From: Limnoperna fortunei
Taxonomy: Eukaryota > Mollusca > Bivalvia > Mytilida > Modiolidae
Reading direction: 5' to 3'
DNA: 64,000 nt
NCBI GenBank assembly: GCA_944474755.1
Contig: OX104123.1
Span: 17,364,275-17,428,274 of the forward strand
Shown: piece by piece, positions 24,101 to 39,100 of the stretch
Layout of the letters: each line of letters starts with the position of its first letter
Position numbering within the stretch: the first letter of the stretch is position 1
Program-made: the position numbers and the translations under genes
The notes under the pieces: generated by a model
What the model saw: the letters and a program-made list of their open reading frames with translations, nothing else
What the model was told of the DNA's origin: nothing
Database searches by the model: none

Positions 24101-27100
24101 TGCGAGATCGAGTCAAACTGCAGGCAGGGTGAGCTCAACTCTAATCCTAATTGACAAGGATTGCCAGATTTCCTATCGAAGGTCAGGGGTTCTCTCCGGG
24201 TCCTCCGGCTTCCTCCCCCAATAAAACCTGGACACCATAATATAGCTGAAAAGTTGCTGAAAGTGGCATTAAATATCATTCAAACAAACAAAACAAACAA
24301 ACATAAGCAAACGATTAAACTTGATACATGTCTAAATATTGAATATGGTGCGTTTTTTTAAAACAGGACACCATGGTTAATACACAGATTAAATATTACT
24401 AAAACTTGCAAAAAATTCCACCCAAGCAAACACACAAAAACAATATATGTACTGGTACCTTGATTTTGTGTGACTGGTACCTTGATTTTTGTGACTGGTA
24501 CCTTGATTTTGTGTGACTGGTACCTTGATTTCGTGTGACTGGTACCTTTGATTTTGTGTGACTGGTACATTGAATCTGCATACTTATGTATGATACTTAC
24601 TCATCTGGTCTTGTGTTCCTGATATGTATACTGGAGTTCCGTGAATCGTTTCCCTCGTCAGATGTGATAGAGAATTCATCATCTTCCATCAAATCATCGA
24701 AGGCATTGGTCAGCAACTGTCGCAGCTACAATATAACAAATATTTATTGTTGTTATTTTTTTTTTAATTTCTTGCAACAGCATAAAACATAATTTAAAAC
24801 TTTCTAGTCAATTTTGTAACACAACCACCAAAAAATAGGTGAAACAAAAAATCCACATGAAATGCTTAAATGCATTTTGAATAATACAGGTCCAGTTATG
24901 AAATTTATGTGATGGTGGATCTAAGATCTTATAAGACAGGTTATGCATGTATCCCTAGAAACTGCAATACTACTTTCAACTTTCACGTACTTAAGATGCC
25001 AAGCCCAATTAACTATTGTCAGTAAAATAAATATTGTTTTCTGTAATTTGAGATGATTTTCGGCAATACAGTTCTCGTATGGCAACACTTGTATTTTCAT
25101 GCACTTGTCTACTGAATATTTATGTCACATCTGATTCATAAGTCAATAAGTTATTTGTTTATGTAGGTATTTGTTTTCGCGGTTTGATTTTAAGTTATTG
25201 GGTACTGAGAAGTTAAAAATGATCGAAGAACAATAAATTCAATGATATACATGACATACGATTTGTAACAAGGAACAAGCATCACCATGTGAAATCATGT
25301 CATTTGGTACCAAACCCTGATATTTTATTGAATCCCATTTCCAACCCTCCTTACAATCAAATACATTGATGACAAATTCACAACAATATGGCTGCCACCA
25401 GATTTGCTAATTTTACAACATAAGAAGTCAAAGTGGTGGGAAACGCCTATATCCACCAGCTGTATTGTATCACCTACAGATTACTTCTTATAAAATATCT
25501 CAATTAAAAAAAGTTTAAAATCAAATCACAAGTGTGGAAACAGAAAAATTTCTCACTAATGAGACAGCGTGGTACCTATTTTTAGCCGGTTTAGATATCC
25601 TTATCTCAACCCGTGGGTGAGATAAGAATTTCACGCTCCTTTTCCAGTAAAAATGTATTGTGACGTCAACTGTCGGCTCAACAACAAAAATTATAAAATA
25701 TTTGCTTTAGTTGTGTTGGTTTACTATGGTTTTTAAATAACAACATATCTGAGCTTCCATGACCCAATTTATACCACAATATGATAGCGGTAAACATCAA
25801 AACAAACACTGTGACGCAACAAGTGTACACTGGAGATTACGTTCAGCAGAGCCTCGTTGGAGACCAGAAATCTTTTCACTTGGGTGTCTGAGACTTTCCC
25901 ATCTTGTCCTCCCACCGGTGTTAGATCCTATATGTCTCGCCTGCATTCCACATCAGTAACGAAAAAAATTACGTTGTGAGCATCCCATAAAATACATTTA
26001 ATTATTATCATTTAAAATAGACAATACATGGTTACAGAGAAACTGATCATAACCTAATCCAAAAACTTTAACCTAGTCACTGGACCGTGAAATTGAGGTT
26101 AAGGTCAGGTGACACCTTCCAGACAGTCATGTACTATTCATCAGCAAACTATATACCAAATATTTTCCTTGCATAATGCAAGGTTACAGAGGAACTGCTC
26201 CAATACAAATAATTTAACGTAGTCGCTGGACCGTGAAATTGAGGTCAAGGTCAGGTGACACCTACCAGACATGTACTATTCATCAGCAACCTCTGTACCA
26301 AATATTGTCATCCTACTATGCATGGTTACAAAGGAACTGCCTTAATCCAAAACCTTCAACCTAATCGCTGGACTGTGAAATTGAGGTCAGGTGATTGATG
26401 ACTAACTGACAAGTACTCATCATAAGCTACCACTGGACCAAATTTGATGGACCTTATTTAGGGCTTAAGCTTACAAAGAGTTAAAGCAAAATGTCAATTG
26501 TTTATGCTGCCTGATTCCATATATGTTTCGCTTCCAGCGAATATCGTCGCAGATGAGACAATGAACAGTTGACCTAGAATGACTTTGTGTACCTACTGAT
26601 GTAGTTGTTCAACCTAACATGTACCTTGGAAACTAGTTACCAGACATAATTTTGCTTACCTGTAACAAACTGCAGTTGATATCCTGAAGATCAAGCCATG
26701 AAACCATGGCAACAATTTAAATATCACAGAAAACAAATAAGATGTTCCAGGAAAAAGAGGAAGTCTAATAGTTACTTTCATGTAATATAGAACATTTTTC
26801 TTTAATTGTCAGAAATCTGTAACGTTTTTTTAATGCATAAAATGTTTATATTCAAAAAGAAATATTTCTGAAACAGTTCCTCAAAAAAGCGTCCATTTAT
26901 TATATTATAGACTACAAGTCTGTGATATAAACTGCTAATTTTCCAATTCACAAATTCACTGATTTCCAATATATTTGTATATCTCAAATCATAAAATTTT
27001 AATGAGATTTAATTGTATTAAGATTATATTCACTATTTTTCTATAGAATTCTTTTTTATTATAAATGTGCCAAGATGAAAAGTGTGCTTTTAGAACAAAT

Positions 27101-30100
27101 TTTGGTTGACTTCTGTTATTTTTCTCCAATATGAAACGAGAGAACAACAATAATTGTTAGTGCCAGCACATAAATATACATGTAGATTGGGTCTACTTCT
27201 GTGAATTTTTCATTACAACTGGAGACAATCAAGATATCCATATTGCAGAACTTGTAGTACGGCGATTAATTTCAGATAGCACTTCAACACATCAATTTCA
27301 GTTTCAATGAGATTCAAAAGAATATTGCAATTAATTTCAGATAGCACTTCAACACGTCATTTTCAGTTTTCAATGCGATTCAGAAGATTCTAAGTGTGAA
27401 TTAAACATTTAACTGTCAAAACAATTACTTGATGTTTCCTGTTAGCAAGAAAGTACTTCTTTTTTAAATGTAAAACCATGAAATTTCAGCACTATAGAAA
27501 AGATGGATCATTTTGTAACATTCCAAACACAAAACTGTCTACATCAAAATTTGTGTCATATAAAGATAACTGCATAAGCAAGCAAATAGTTCATTCGTTT
27601 GTAAATGAGAGACAATCTGCAGTGATACAAACTCTATTAAGTTCCTATTAATTTGTTTCCTAGCAAACAAAAATTGATTTATAATTTCTTTGAAACCATG
27701 TTGGAACCTGATTCCTTCTATATGCTGTTGTCCACTTGACCATTTGGAACTCCTCAGGGTTTATCTATATAAACATCTTCAGAATATGTCTTACACAAGT
27801 GGACACAATAAAAACAAGTTACTTTATAAAATTACCAAAATAAATAAAAAATGTCAAAAGATAATCTGAATATAACGAAAAAAGTTGCAACTGCCCCCTT
27901 TGCAGCCTCAGAACAGAAAAAGTTGCAGACAATCAGATTTAAGCTGCACTTCACAAATCAATAAGAATTGGAAACTAGTAAGACTGCTGAGATACCAACA
28001 CAAATGTTGACCAAATGAAGCCCCAGTTCAGTTTAAGTTGATTGCACAACTTCAGAGCAGCCCTTGTTAAATAAATGACAATGTTTCGTGTTGATCAGAT
28101 ATTACATCTTTAAAAAACAAGCAGAAAAGATCAAATGGGAAGAAAAAAGAAAATAATAATCACTATGAGAAACCAGACAAAATAATATGACATAATAAAA
28201 GCTTTTAAAAACAAAGAAATGAATCTTGAAACTTGTACTTGTATATAATTATAAGACAAGCACAAAAATGTAAATTATTGAAGAAAATATTTTTTGGAAT
28301 AGTGCCCCCATGGACAGCCTCAATAAAATCTTGCAAATAAAATAACAGAAATTTCTTGATTACTGTAACCAACCTCAATAACAATATATAATTGTTCTAA
28401 TTATACTGAATTAATTATATAATTATTAACTATGGTACATGTACATCAAAAGAAAAATGGTAAATTCCTAAACAAATGTTTCTTGGAATGGTGCCCCCCT
28501 GGACAACCTTTAGAAAGGTGCACACAATGGACGTCGGCCGGAGTGGTGCCCTATGTATAGCCTCAGGAGTTGTCTTTCCAATGGACAGCCTTAAGAACGG
28601 TGAACAAATTGACAGCGTCTGTAGTGGTGCCCCCATTGGTAACCTCAATAAACCATTGATTGCAGAAAATCAGCTTAAAGCTGCACTTTACCTATCAATT
28701 AGAATTAAAAATTCCAGGTAAACTTAGTCTCGTAAACACCGCACATGTCCACATTACAGCAAATAGTTCATGCCTATTCACATGATGTTAGTTAAGCTTA
28801 TAACAATTTATAGATTGTAAAACTGTCAATCAACCAATTTTCCAACTTTTTTTCTATTTTATCATTGTACCTTTAAGAGTTTAAGTAAAACACCTTATAA
28901 AAACTTTAAAATTGTTCAAAAGCCTCCTATACCAGCACTACTAAACAAAACACAAAAAAGGAACTGGTTTGAAGCCATACATGTAATTTGACTTGATGGT
29001 GGTATTAAACTCAGAAATTAATCCACTTAAGCGTGATGCAGGACACCATCTGCCATTGTTTGTGGATATCAAAAAATAGATTTCTTTGGTAAAATTAATA
29101 ATAGTTTCCATAATTATTTCCACTAAGTTAACAAAACAATCCTCATTCTTATATTCTGACACCAATGTACTGTGAATTTAAATACAAATTTGTTTGTTTA
29201 AATGTGTTCAGTACTGGAAAAAATACTGACAATTAGTTGTTTTTTTTATATAAGGGAGGTAATTTTGGCCCTAAACAAACCACAATTTTAAGTATTTTTT
29301 ACCAGTAATTTCACACTAGACATAAATTTATCACCAAGTCCCTAATTTTCCTTACCACCGCTAAAGTGTATGCCATATGCCTTACATTATATAAATGTCC
29401 GATTATTCAGAAAAAATCATTGAACAGAATTTTGTGAATTAATTATTTGAGAACTCATTTCATTCTCTTTCCTGTACAATTTATTAGCAAATTCGAAAAT
29501 TCAGTTCTCAACCCCTCGAAATTAGCTTAGAACTGCTATTTTTTTCATTTTGATTATATGTTATGAATATCTTCAGTGTAAGCATGGTAAGTGTCCTGAA
29601 CAGTCAAAGGGAGATAATAATAATTAAAACACGGACAATTTGCTACAGAACTTTCATAACTATCACAACAGATTTCTGCACATAAGAAACATTTATTTAT
29701 CTGGTGTCTGGTGATCAGGAGGACAAGAAGATATTTTAATTAAAAAAACCACAATAAAAAGATGTTAAGTGATACGGCTTTCCATGAGTTAGCTTTGAAC
29801 AGAAATGCTTTATAGAAGAGTTAATCAATACTACTTGTTTTGCCGTTGTTTGTTTCCAGTTTTGTTTTTCAATAATTGTGTACGTCATTCAACCATTAAG
29901 CCATGGCTACTGACTACCACTAAACACCACTGAAATCATAGTTTTGCAATCAAATTTTAAATTAAAATTCTACATATGGACAGTTTTCAAATTTAACAAT
30001 CTATCAAATTTGATAACACCACTGTATACTTTTCTTCTCTTTACAAACAAATCTGGCATTTAAACAAACAATCATATATCTAAACTTTCTAATGAAAAGA

Positions 30101-33100
30101 AAATTTATCTAATTGTGAAACTTAACAATCCCCAACTTTATTGACAAAAAGCAAACATACTTCAGTGGTTTCTTGGTGACAAGCTACTGTGTAACATATT
30201 TCTCTTTCAAAAAACATTAAAATCTTTTAATCTGCTCATGTGTAAAACAAAGATACTGTACATTTCAGCTCAATGATTAATGATTATCCCCCCTGGTGTG
30301 AACTCTTTTGTTCGTGAAATGAAATAGTTCAATTAGTACAAAGAACTAATTTTACTTTATCTACATTTAATTTTAACAAATAAATTCTGTGTTTCAGCCC
30401 AAAATCTTAACTACTGTCAAATAAGCAATTAAAGACATCAGTCCAAAATGTAATTGCGAAATACAAATTCTCTTAATTAAAATAGTTGTTTTTGTCTATG
30501 TAGGTTATAATTGTCAATGCACACATAGAAGCTTTGTTTTTTCTGTAAATGTCTGATGCCAAGTTGAGATGACTACCTGTACGAAAGTAATAGCCGGATT
30601 CCAGCTGGATTCCAGCTGGAAAAGACCTGGATTCCTACAGGATTTTACCCAAAAACTCAAAATCCTCCTCTATTAGAGAAAGACACGTAAAATATAAACA
30701 TTCCTACTCTATTATTCCTTGTCCTGTTCTTGTATTCCTGCTACTGCAAATTGAGTGTCTTTTATATTCCTGTTCAAGACCATGACATGAATAGGATATT
30801 TTGTCTTAGATTATGTCAGAACAGGAATCTTGCTCTTATACTTATTGATGAAAAAGGATTTTTTTTACTTATAATATAAAACACTGGATTTTAACTTACA
30901 TATTTGATATGTATTATTACAGAGACTGACCATTGAATTTGCAGAAAGGGGGGGGGGGGGGTTGACATAATGTAATTATTAACAAAAATGCAACAAAACT
31001 GTGATAAAGATTTAAAGATTATTAAAGAATTGATGATGTGATAAGTAAATACACATCAGGTACCACACAAATTCGGATATCATTACTAAATAAAACATGA
31101 TTTATCTACCCTTGCCTGAATATCTTTTTGTATTCCTCCATTGGAATAAACCTTTGGAATCCATCCAATGTTAACCCTGTTCTAATTATGTTAATAATGT
31201 TCTTCTGTCTATTTTCTCTTTCCATAGGGTCCTCATATCTTTTGTTTTATGTAGCACCTCATTATCTGAGAAGCATTTTAAGGGTGAAATCATCAAGGTC
31301 ATTTAAATCCAGCTTGAATTTATTTGACTTTAAATTTATATTTTTGAATGTGTTTCATTTTTACTTGACTGATTATTTATAAACATTGTCTCTTTATCTT
31401 GATTAATTTAAGATTTGATTGTTTTACTAAGAAGCACATCTTGTATGTGTATATTATTGTAACTTGACCCACCAGTGTTATGGAACCTGTTGAAGCTGAT
31501 AAAACAAATTTCATTATGAGGTTATCAAAGGGTCTATTAGAAAATAAAAGAATTGCAAAAGACCAATATTTGTGTCATATAAATTAAAGTTATTAAAAAC
31601 TTGTTCTTCAATGTATTAGCTTACATTTTGAACCGAACAGCTTAATTCTTATAACCTCAGAACTGTTAATCTATTTTTGACTTAATTTCAAACATCTGCA
31701 GAGGGCCCCCATTTTAAAATTCAAACTTTACCGCTTATTTGCTACAAGATGGAGGAGATGTTTGGGTGCATATCTTTTAAGATGCATCACTTTGTGTGCT
31801 TTCTAAGAAAGATGTCAGAGGATAAATGAGATTTAATAAAGAAGGAGATGGTAACAAAAAAGAATTCAGTTGTCATCATCAGAGCAGATGGTGAGTATTA
31901 TTAAAGTTATATATAGTGTCTGTTAACACAAGTAAATATCAATATCAATATGATTTTTTAAATTTTATTTTGTAATGTTTTAATTGAGCAGGTTATTGTG
32001 GACTTTTGTTTTATTTTTATAATGTATATTGAGCCTTTAAAAAAGTTTATCTGATATCATTTTAATTTTTTTTTGAATTCTCAAAAAGACAAAAAAAAAA
32101 CAAAAACAAAAAAAACCCCAGGGAATGCTGCAAACCATCAGGCCTCTTTTTAAGCTAATACAATGAAGGTTTTTTTTCCTACATAGAAACCATGGATGCA
32201 TCTAAAAGAAGGGACTAAAACAAGAAAATTGCTAATACCAGAACTGATTCAAAACCAATTATTGAACTACTAAAGGTAGGTTCAACCTATAACATGACAA
32301 TTTATACAGTGTATTTATTGAACAAGTTGTACCTATTTTCTATGTCAGTTTCACCAAATATAACATTTTAATGCTGATAAATTTAAATTTCCTTTCAACT
32401 ACTCTTGATAATCTTTTTCAGGCAGAAATAAAAAAAACAAATAAAAAACAACAAAATCCATTTTTAAAAAGCAGCATATGCTTTGCAAAATTAACGAGAT
32501 GTAACTAAAACATGTAAATTGTGCTTTACCTTACTGCCATGTAACTGGTAACAACATTTGTCCGCTTTTCTGGACTGGCATTATATTCAAAGCCTTAATT
32601 AAATTCCAAAGAACAATTAATTCAGGTCCATTTTAATAATGAAGTTTGTGTTTTTGCAGGTTATTCTGTGTCATAGTACAGAAAAGATGGCAGTAAAGTA
32701 GTGGAATGAAGGACCAACAGAATGTGTTCCATATGCAAGAACAAAAATGAATTTTCTTTTACAAAACACAGGGATCATTCTAGGTTTTTATGTTGATGGG
32801 CCTTTGGCCCATCAACATAAAAACCTAGGGGCCATAAATAAGGCCGGGGGTCCAGGGGGTCGCCCAGGTCCCTGGTGGTGTCATGGGGCAATGCCCCTGT
32901 AGGGGGAGCATGGGGGCGAAGCCCCCCGGCCGAAAATGAATTTTAGCTTTTTAAGACCCCTCTAGAAGCCTTTTCCCGAGTCTAATTTACTATTTCATTT
33001 TGCGCATACTAAAATGTGTTTAAAATCAGACAAAGTGCACATGTTTCATGATATTTAGTAGAGTAAGTTTGATGAATGATTACATAAGCTAAAAGTACTG

Positions 33101-36100
33101 TCAATTTTTGCTTAAGGTCAATGTATATTTTTTTCGCCTTCGACGGCATGATAATGGAAAAATTGACTCTCTAACGGGGAAACCACGTTAGGTCATAACA
33201 GCAAAAATTCGGCACGATCATGACGAATTCGCCCCATAAGTTTTTCAGTTTTATTTCAAACTTTTAGTTTTTTTAAATAACACAGTAAAATGCGAAAACA
33301 ATCTTATAAAAGTTTAGGTCAGTTTGAATTCTTTGGATTACTTTAAATGGTCGCATTTTTGTAAAAATTGATAGAGTAATGGAACTCCCGTGGTGACGAG
33401 TACGGCTGTGGCGAAAGAATATTGATTTTCAGATTCTCTCGGCAGTGTACCTCGGGCTGGCTTTACAAAAACGTCACCTAAGGTAAATAACCGAGAAGAT
33501 ACAAAAGAAACAACTGGTTCCCGATACACAGGAAATGTCGTTGTTCTTTATAAACTAAAGCTATCAGAAACAGTTCATTACTAATGTCAATATTTTCGAT
33601 AATACGAAAGACACATTGTACGTGCCATCGATGCGCCATGTTTGACTTTTGTGCGCCTTTCTGGCGCACTTGAAAGGTTTTAGTGCGCCATTTCGGACGC
33701 GAACGCGTGAATTAGCACATGGCGCGGCCTAAAATGATCACTGAAACAGACTAAGATTGAAAACAATATGTCAATATGCACAACTTAAAATAAAGACATC
33801 AATCTTTTTACTAAAATTGTGTCTGACCTGAGAAAAATATATTTTAGGCACTGATTAGAACAGCTAACTTTATTGGTTTCATTGGTTTATTGGAGCCATT
33901 TAGAAAGATTTTGGGATTCCAGAATTCAAGGTGTATTAAGAGCAGGATCCCTGGTCCCGGACAAGGATTCCTAGTCTGGGAGCAGGATTCCTGGTCTGGG
34001 AGCAGGATTCCTGGTCCTGAAGCAGGATTCCTAGTCTGGGAGCAGGATACCTGGTCAGGGAGCAGGATTCCTGGTCAAAGAGCAGGATTTTTCATTTCTT
34101 AAACCAGTAGGAATCTGTTTTATAATTGAAGCAGGATTCCTGGTCTCAAGAGCAGGAATCCTGTTCTCCTCATTTAAATATTACGGTTCATTTTTCCAGT
34201 AGAATTCCATGTCTTGTGCTATAGACAGGATTATGCTATTTTCCTGCAGGAATCCATGTCTTGTCCAGTTGGAGTACAGCTGGTCGTTTTCGTACAGGTA
34301 AGACAAGTTCACAACCAAGGTGAAAGACTGACTGAATGTTGTGTAACGTGACATGCAGCAAGCAATAATAGCAACTTAATTCAGGATGATCTGTCTTTGC
34401 ATACAGAATATGTCGATTAAAATTGTGACTCTCAGTAAAGATTCCATGGTGAAAACAAACAGATTTCTTGTTAGTTAACTTGTCGTCATCTGGAGTATAG
34501 CCGATATACTGTTCACTGAATGTCAAGTAACAATTTAAACCAAAGAGTCCCACCAGAAAAAAGAGTGAAATTTTATGTACAAGAAAATGATTGGTTGAAT
34601 GGTCAATTTTCAGCATCTATGGGCATGCATTAAATCTGCTGCTCTTCAGGTCTCAAGGGGATTATCCTTACATATACAGCATATGATAAATAGTTAATCT
34701 AGATGACCTTTGACCCAAGATTACAGTTTTAAATAACATGCCTTATCAAAAAATGTGCCAGTACATAAGTCTTGGATCAGAAAAAAGAGATAAAAGTGAT
34801 ACAAAAATTGATTTGTTACAGAATTTTGACAGCCCAAAATAAAGTCCATTTATTTTGTTCAACTAGTCCACTAACGATACATAACTGAAAAATTAAAGAA
34901 AATCTACACATCCATGTATTACACCTGTATGTGGTGCAAGTTGGCCCAAGGAGGGCAGGATGTATATCTTGTCTACCCTGCCTACCCTGCCTGGTGAGAG
35001 GCAAAATGTTTATCTTGTCTACCCTGCCTACCCTGTCTGGTGAGAGGCAAAATGTTTATCTTGTCTACCCTGCCTGGTGAAAGGCAAAATGTTTTTCTTG
35101 TCTACACTGCCTGGTGGGAAGCACGATTTATATCTTGTCTATCCTGCCTGGCGGGAGGCAAGACTTATATCTTGTCTTTTCTACCCTGCTTGGTGGGACG
35201 GCAAGACATATCTACCCTGCTTGGTGAGAGTTGGCATAAGGTGGTCAAAATGTATATCCTGTCTATCCTGCCCACTAGTTAAATAAGATGTGTTTTTTCT
35301 TCTTATATATCATAATTTATAAGAATAATCATCATAAAAATCAGTTAAATTAGTGTATTATATTTATAACATTACAACACTGTGGACAGGTAGGCACCCA
35401 CTGTGCACAGGGGAAATCTGAAAATCTTCCAGCGCTATAGTTCACATGTTATTCTTTTGAACTTAATCGAAATGGACTATTGTATGATAAAAAGAAAAAA
35501 AAAGAAGAATGTGTCCATGGGACACAGATGCCCCCACTTAATGAAGTCCCAAACAGGAAGTAGTTGTCCGACAGGTCTGAAAGTCGCTTAGGACATACAA
35601 CTTGTCATACTGAATCATCCTGCCTAATTTCAAATTGTTCTCATGTACAGTTTCTGAGAAAAGCTTGACGGAAATTCGTATGGACAGATGGACATGTCGT
35701 TGTGGGGGCATAAAAATAAATCTAAAGCTAGACACAATATTTGAGCATGAAACACAAGTTCTTCTCTATTAACACCAGATGAAGAAATCTGGTGTTCAGT
35801 GGACCAAAAAACATTCAATATAAAATGGATTAAATCAGAGAAGTTTGAAATATCTGTAAAAAAAGGTCAAAAACTTGACAAAAGAACATTTTAAATCTAA
35901 CATTTAATCATAAGTCTGGTCGAGGCAGTATAATAACGGTACAATCAACGTAATCCTCTAACTAATCTCATGTTACGCCTATAATTCCAGGGGGGATTAA
36001 TCTAATCTTTAATGTTTTCTACGAGGAATTTTATAATGACTTCTTTCCAGACACTTATAGTTAATTCAGGCTACATAACTATATACTAGAATATAATAAT

Positions 36101-39100
36101 TGACTTAATGAGGTTATCTCCCTTAAGTATAAAATATAACACAGTATTACACAGATATTTATAGTAAATAAAAATAGTCAATACAGTACTGTTTGTGTGG
36201 AGTGTGATTGTCCAACCTGTTAATGAAGTGGACACAGAAGAGAACAAAACTTCTACAATATCAATTGAGGTTGAGGCTAGAAAAGACTCGTGGTTTGTCC
36301 AAATACCATTAAACATCATAAAATCAGACAAACGAAAGGTACCTTAAGAAACAATAAAGGCTAAGACAATGTAAAAATCTTGTTGCCAAAGTTGAGGACG
36401 ACTTGTGTGAAATATTAACGTGTTATCGTGGAAAAATTGTTCCTATTGGATTTTGTACAACAAAGGTACAATATGGAATAATAAAAATTCCAGGAAAAAA
36501 CTGAACACATGGGAGGTTTGACTTTAGTATAGTCTACCCTGACCAGCTATTGTTTCTTCTGGTTTACTACAAACTTGTAAGTATACGTATGATCCACTGA
36601 AAAATCTGATAAGCATGTGTGTTTATTACAGGTATAAAAAGAAGTCCAGTGGTAAGCTGTGTGAAGTCCAGTGGTAAGCTGCCCATTGTGGACAGGTGAA
36701 AAGGAAAATCCACCTGCACTGCAAATGTAGTGTACATGTACATCAAAGCAATAACTGCACAATTACATAGTAGTATGTTGTGATACTGACTAAGAACAAA
36801 TCAAGAATTAGGTTACCAGTCTACAGTATGGACAAATCAAGTATTAGGTTACCAGTCTACAGTAAGGACAAATCAAGTATTAGGTTACCAGTCTACAGTA
36901 AGGACAAATCAAGTATTAGGTTACCAGTCTACAGTATGGACAAATCAAGTATTAGGTTACCAGTCTACAGTATGGACAAATCAAGTATTAGGTTACCAGT
37001 CTACAGTATGGACAAATCAAGTATTAGGTTACCAGTCTACAGTATGGACAAATCAAGAATTAGGTTACCAGTCTACAGTAAGGACAAATCAAGTATTAGG
37101 TTACCAGTCTACAGTATGGAGAAATCAAGTATTAGGTTACCAGTCTACAGTATGGACAAATCAAGTATTAGGTTACCAGTCTACAGTATGGACAAATCAA
37201 GAATTAGGTTACCAGTCTACAGTATGGACAAATCAAGAATTAGGTTACCAGTCTACAGTATGGATAAATCAAGTATTAGGTTACCAGTCTACAGTATGGA
37301 CAAATCAAGTATTAGGTTACCAGTCATGGACAAATCAAGTATTAGGTTACCAGTCTACAGTATGGATAAATCAAGTATTAGGTTACCAGTCTACAGTATG
37401 GACAAATCAAGTATTAGGTTACCAGTCTACAGTATGGACAAATCAAGTATTAGGTTACCAGTCTACAGTATGGATAAATCAAGTATTAGGTTACCAGTCT
37501 ACAGTATGGACAAATCAAGTATTAGGTTACCAGTCATGGACAAATCAAGTATTAGGTTACCAGTCTACAGTATGGACAAATCAAGTATTAGGTTACCAGT
37601 CTACAGTATGGATAAATCAAGTATTAGGTTACCAGTCTACAGTATGGACAAATCAAGAATTAGGTTACCAGTCTACAGTATGGATAAATCAAGTATTAGG
37701 TTACCAGTCTACAGTATGGACAAATCAAGAATTAGGTTACCAGTCTACAGTATGGATAAATCAAGAATTAGGTTACCAGTCTACAGTATGGATAAATCAA
37801 GAATTAGGTTACCAGTCTACAGTATGGACAAATCAAGTATTAGGTTACCAGTCTACAGTATGGATAAATCAAGTATTAGGTTACCAGTCTACAGTATGGA
37901 TAAATCAAGTATTAGGTTACCAGTCTACAGTATGGACAAATCAAGTATTAGGTTACCAGTCTACAGTATGGATAAATCAAGTATTAGGTTACCAGTCTAC
38001 AGTATGGACAAATCAAGAATTAGGTTACCAGTCTACAGTATGGACAAATCAAGTATTAGGTTACCAGTCTACAGTATGGACAAATCAAGTATTAGGTTAC
38101 CAGTCTACAGTATGGACAAATCAAGTATTAGGTTACCAGTCTACAGTATGGACAAATCAAGTATTAGGTTACCAGTCTACAGTATGGATAAATCAAGAAT
38201 TAGGTTACCAGTCTACAGTATGGATAAATCAAGTATTAGGTTACCAGTCTACAGTATGGACAAATCAAGAATTAGGTTACCAGTCTACAGTATGGACAAA
38301 TCAAGAATTAGGTTACCAGTCTACAGTATGGATAAATCAAGTATTAGGTTACCAGTATAAAGTATGGACAAATCAAGTATTAGGTTACCAGTCTACAGTA
38401 TGGATAAATCAAGTATTAGGTTACCAGTCTACAGTAAGGACAAATCAAGAATTAGGTTACCAGTATAAAGTATGGACAAATCAAGAATTAGGTTACCAGT
38501 CTACAGTATGGACAAATCAAGAATTAGGTTACCAGTCTACAGTATGGACAAATCAAGAATTAGGTTACCAGTCTACAGTAAGGACAAATCAAGTATTAGG
38601 TTACCAGTCTACAGTATGGATAAATCAAGTATTAGGTTACCAGTCTACAGTATGGACAAATCAAGAATTAGGTTACCAGTCTACAGTAAGGACAAATCAA
38701 GTATTAGGTTACCAGTCTACAGTAAGGACAAATCAAGAATTAGGTTACCAGTCTACAGTATGGACAAATCAAGAATTAGGTTACCAGTCTACAGTATGGA
38801 TAAATCAAGTATTAGGTTACCAGTCTACAGTATGGACAAATCAAGTATTAGGTTACCAGTCTACAGTATGGACAAATCAAGTATTAGGTTACCAGTCTAC
38901 AGTATGGATAAATCAAGTATTAGGTTACCAGTCTACAGTAAGAACAAATCAAGTATTAGGTTACCAGTCTACAGTATGGATAAATCAAGTATTAGGTTAC
39001 CAGTCTACAGTATGGATAAATCAAGTATTAGGTTACCAGTCTACAGTATGGATAAATCAAGTATTAGGTTACCAGTCTACAGTATGGATAAATCAAGTAT

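Larger units (their letters stand above)
30574..34300. mobile_element. Possible 3.7-kb TIR-bounded non-autonomous element
   Basis: The left end TACCTGTACGAAAGTAATAG, AGCTGGAAAAGACCTGG and GGATTCCTACAGGA is mirrored at the right by TCCTGCAGGAATCCATGTCT and TTTTCGTACAGGTA (about 65 bp, imperfect, gapped). A TA at each outer edge could be a target duplication. No transposase is recognised inside; it holds a hairpin cluster at 32.8 kb and a 20-bp array at 33.9 kb. It may be a composite. Confidence 0.5.

Noticed and set aside
31128..31382. 84-codon plus ORF with hydrophobic stretches
   Set aside because: Hydrophobic runs come from T-rich DNA; no start or splice support, and it lies inside CEP152 intron 1.
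33338..33669. Minus ORFs near a CpG-rich patch (GDVFVKPARGTLPRESENQ...)
   Set aside because: An acceptor-like site precedes it, but there is no matching donor, no neighbouring exon and no recognised family, and it lies in a possible transposon.
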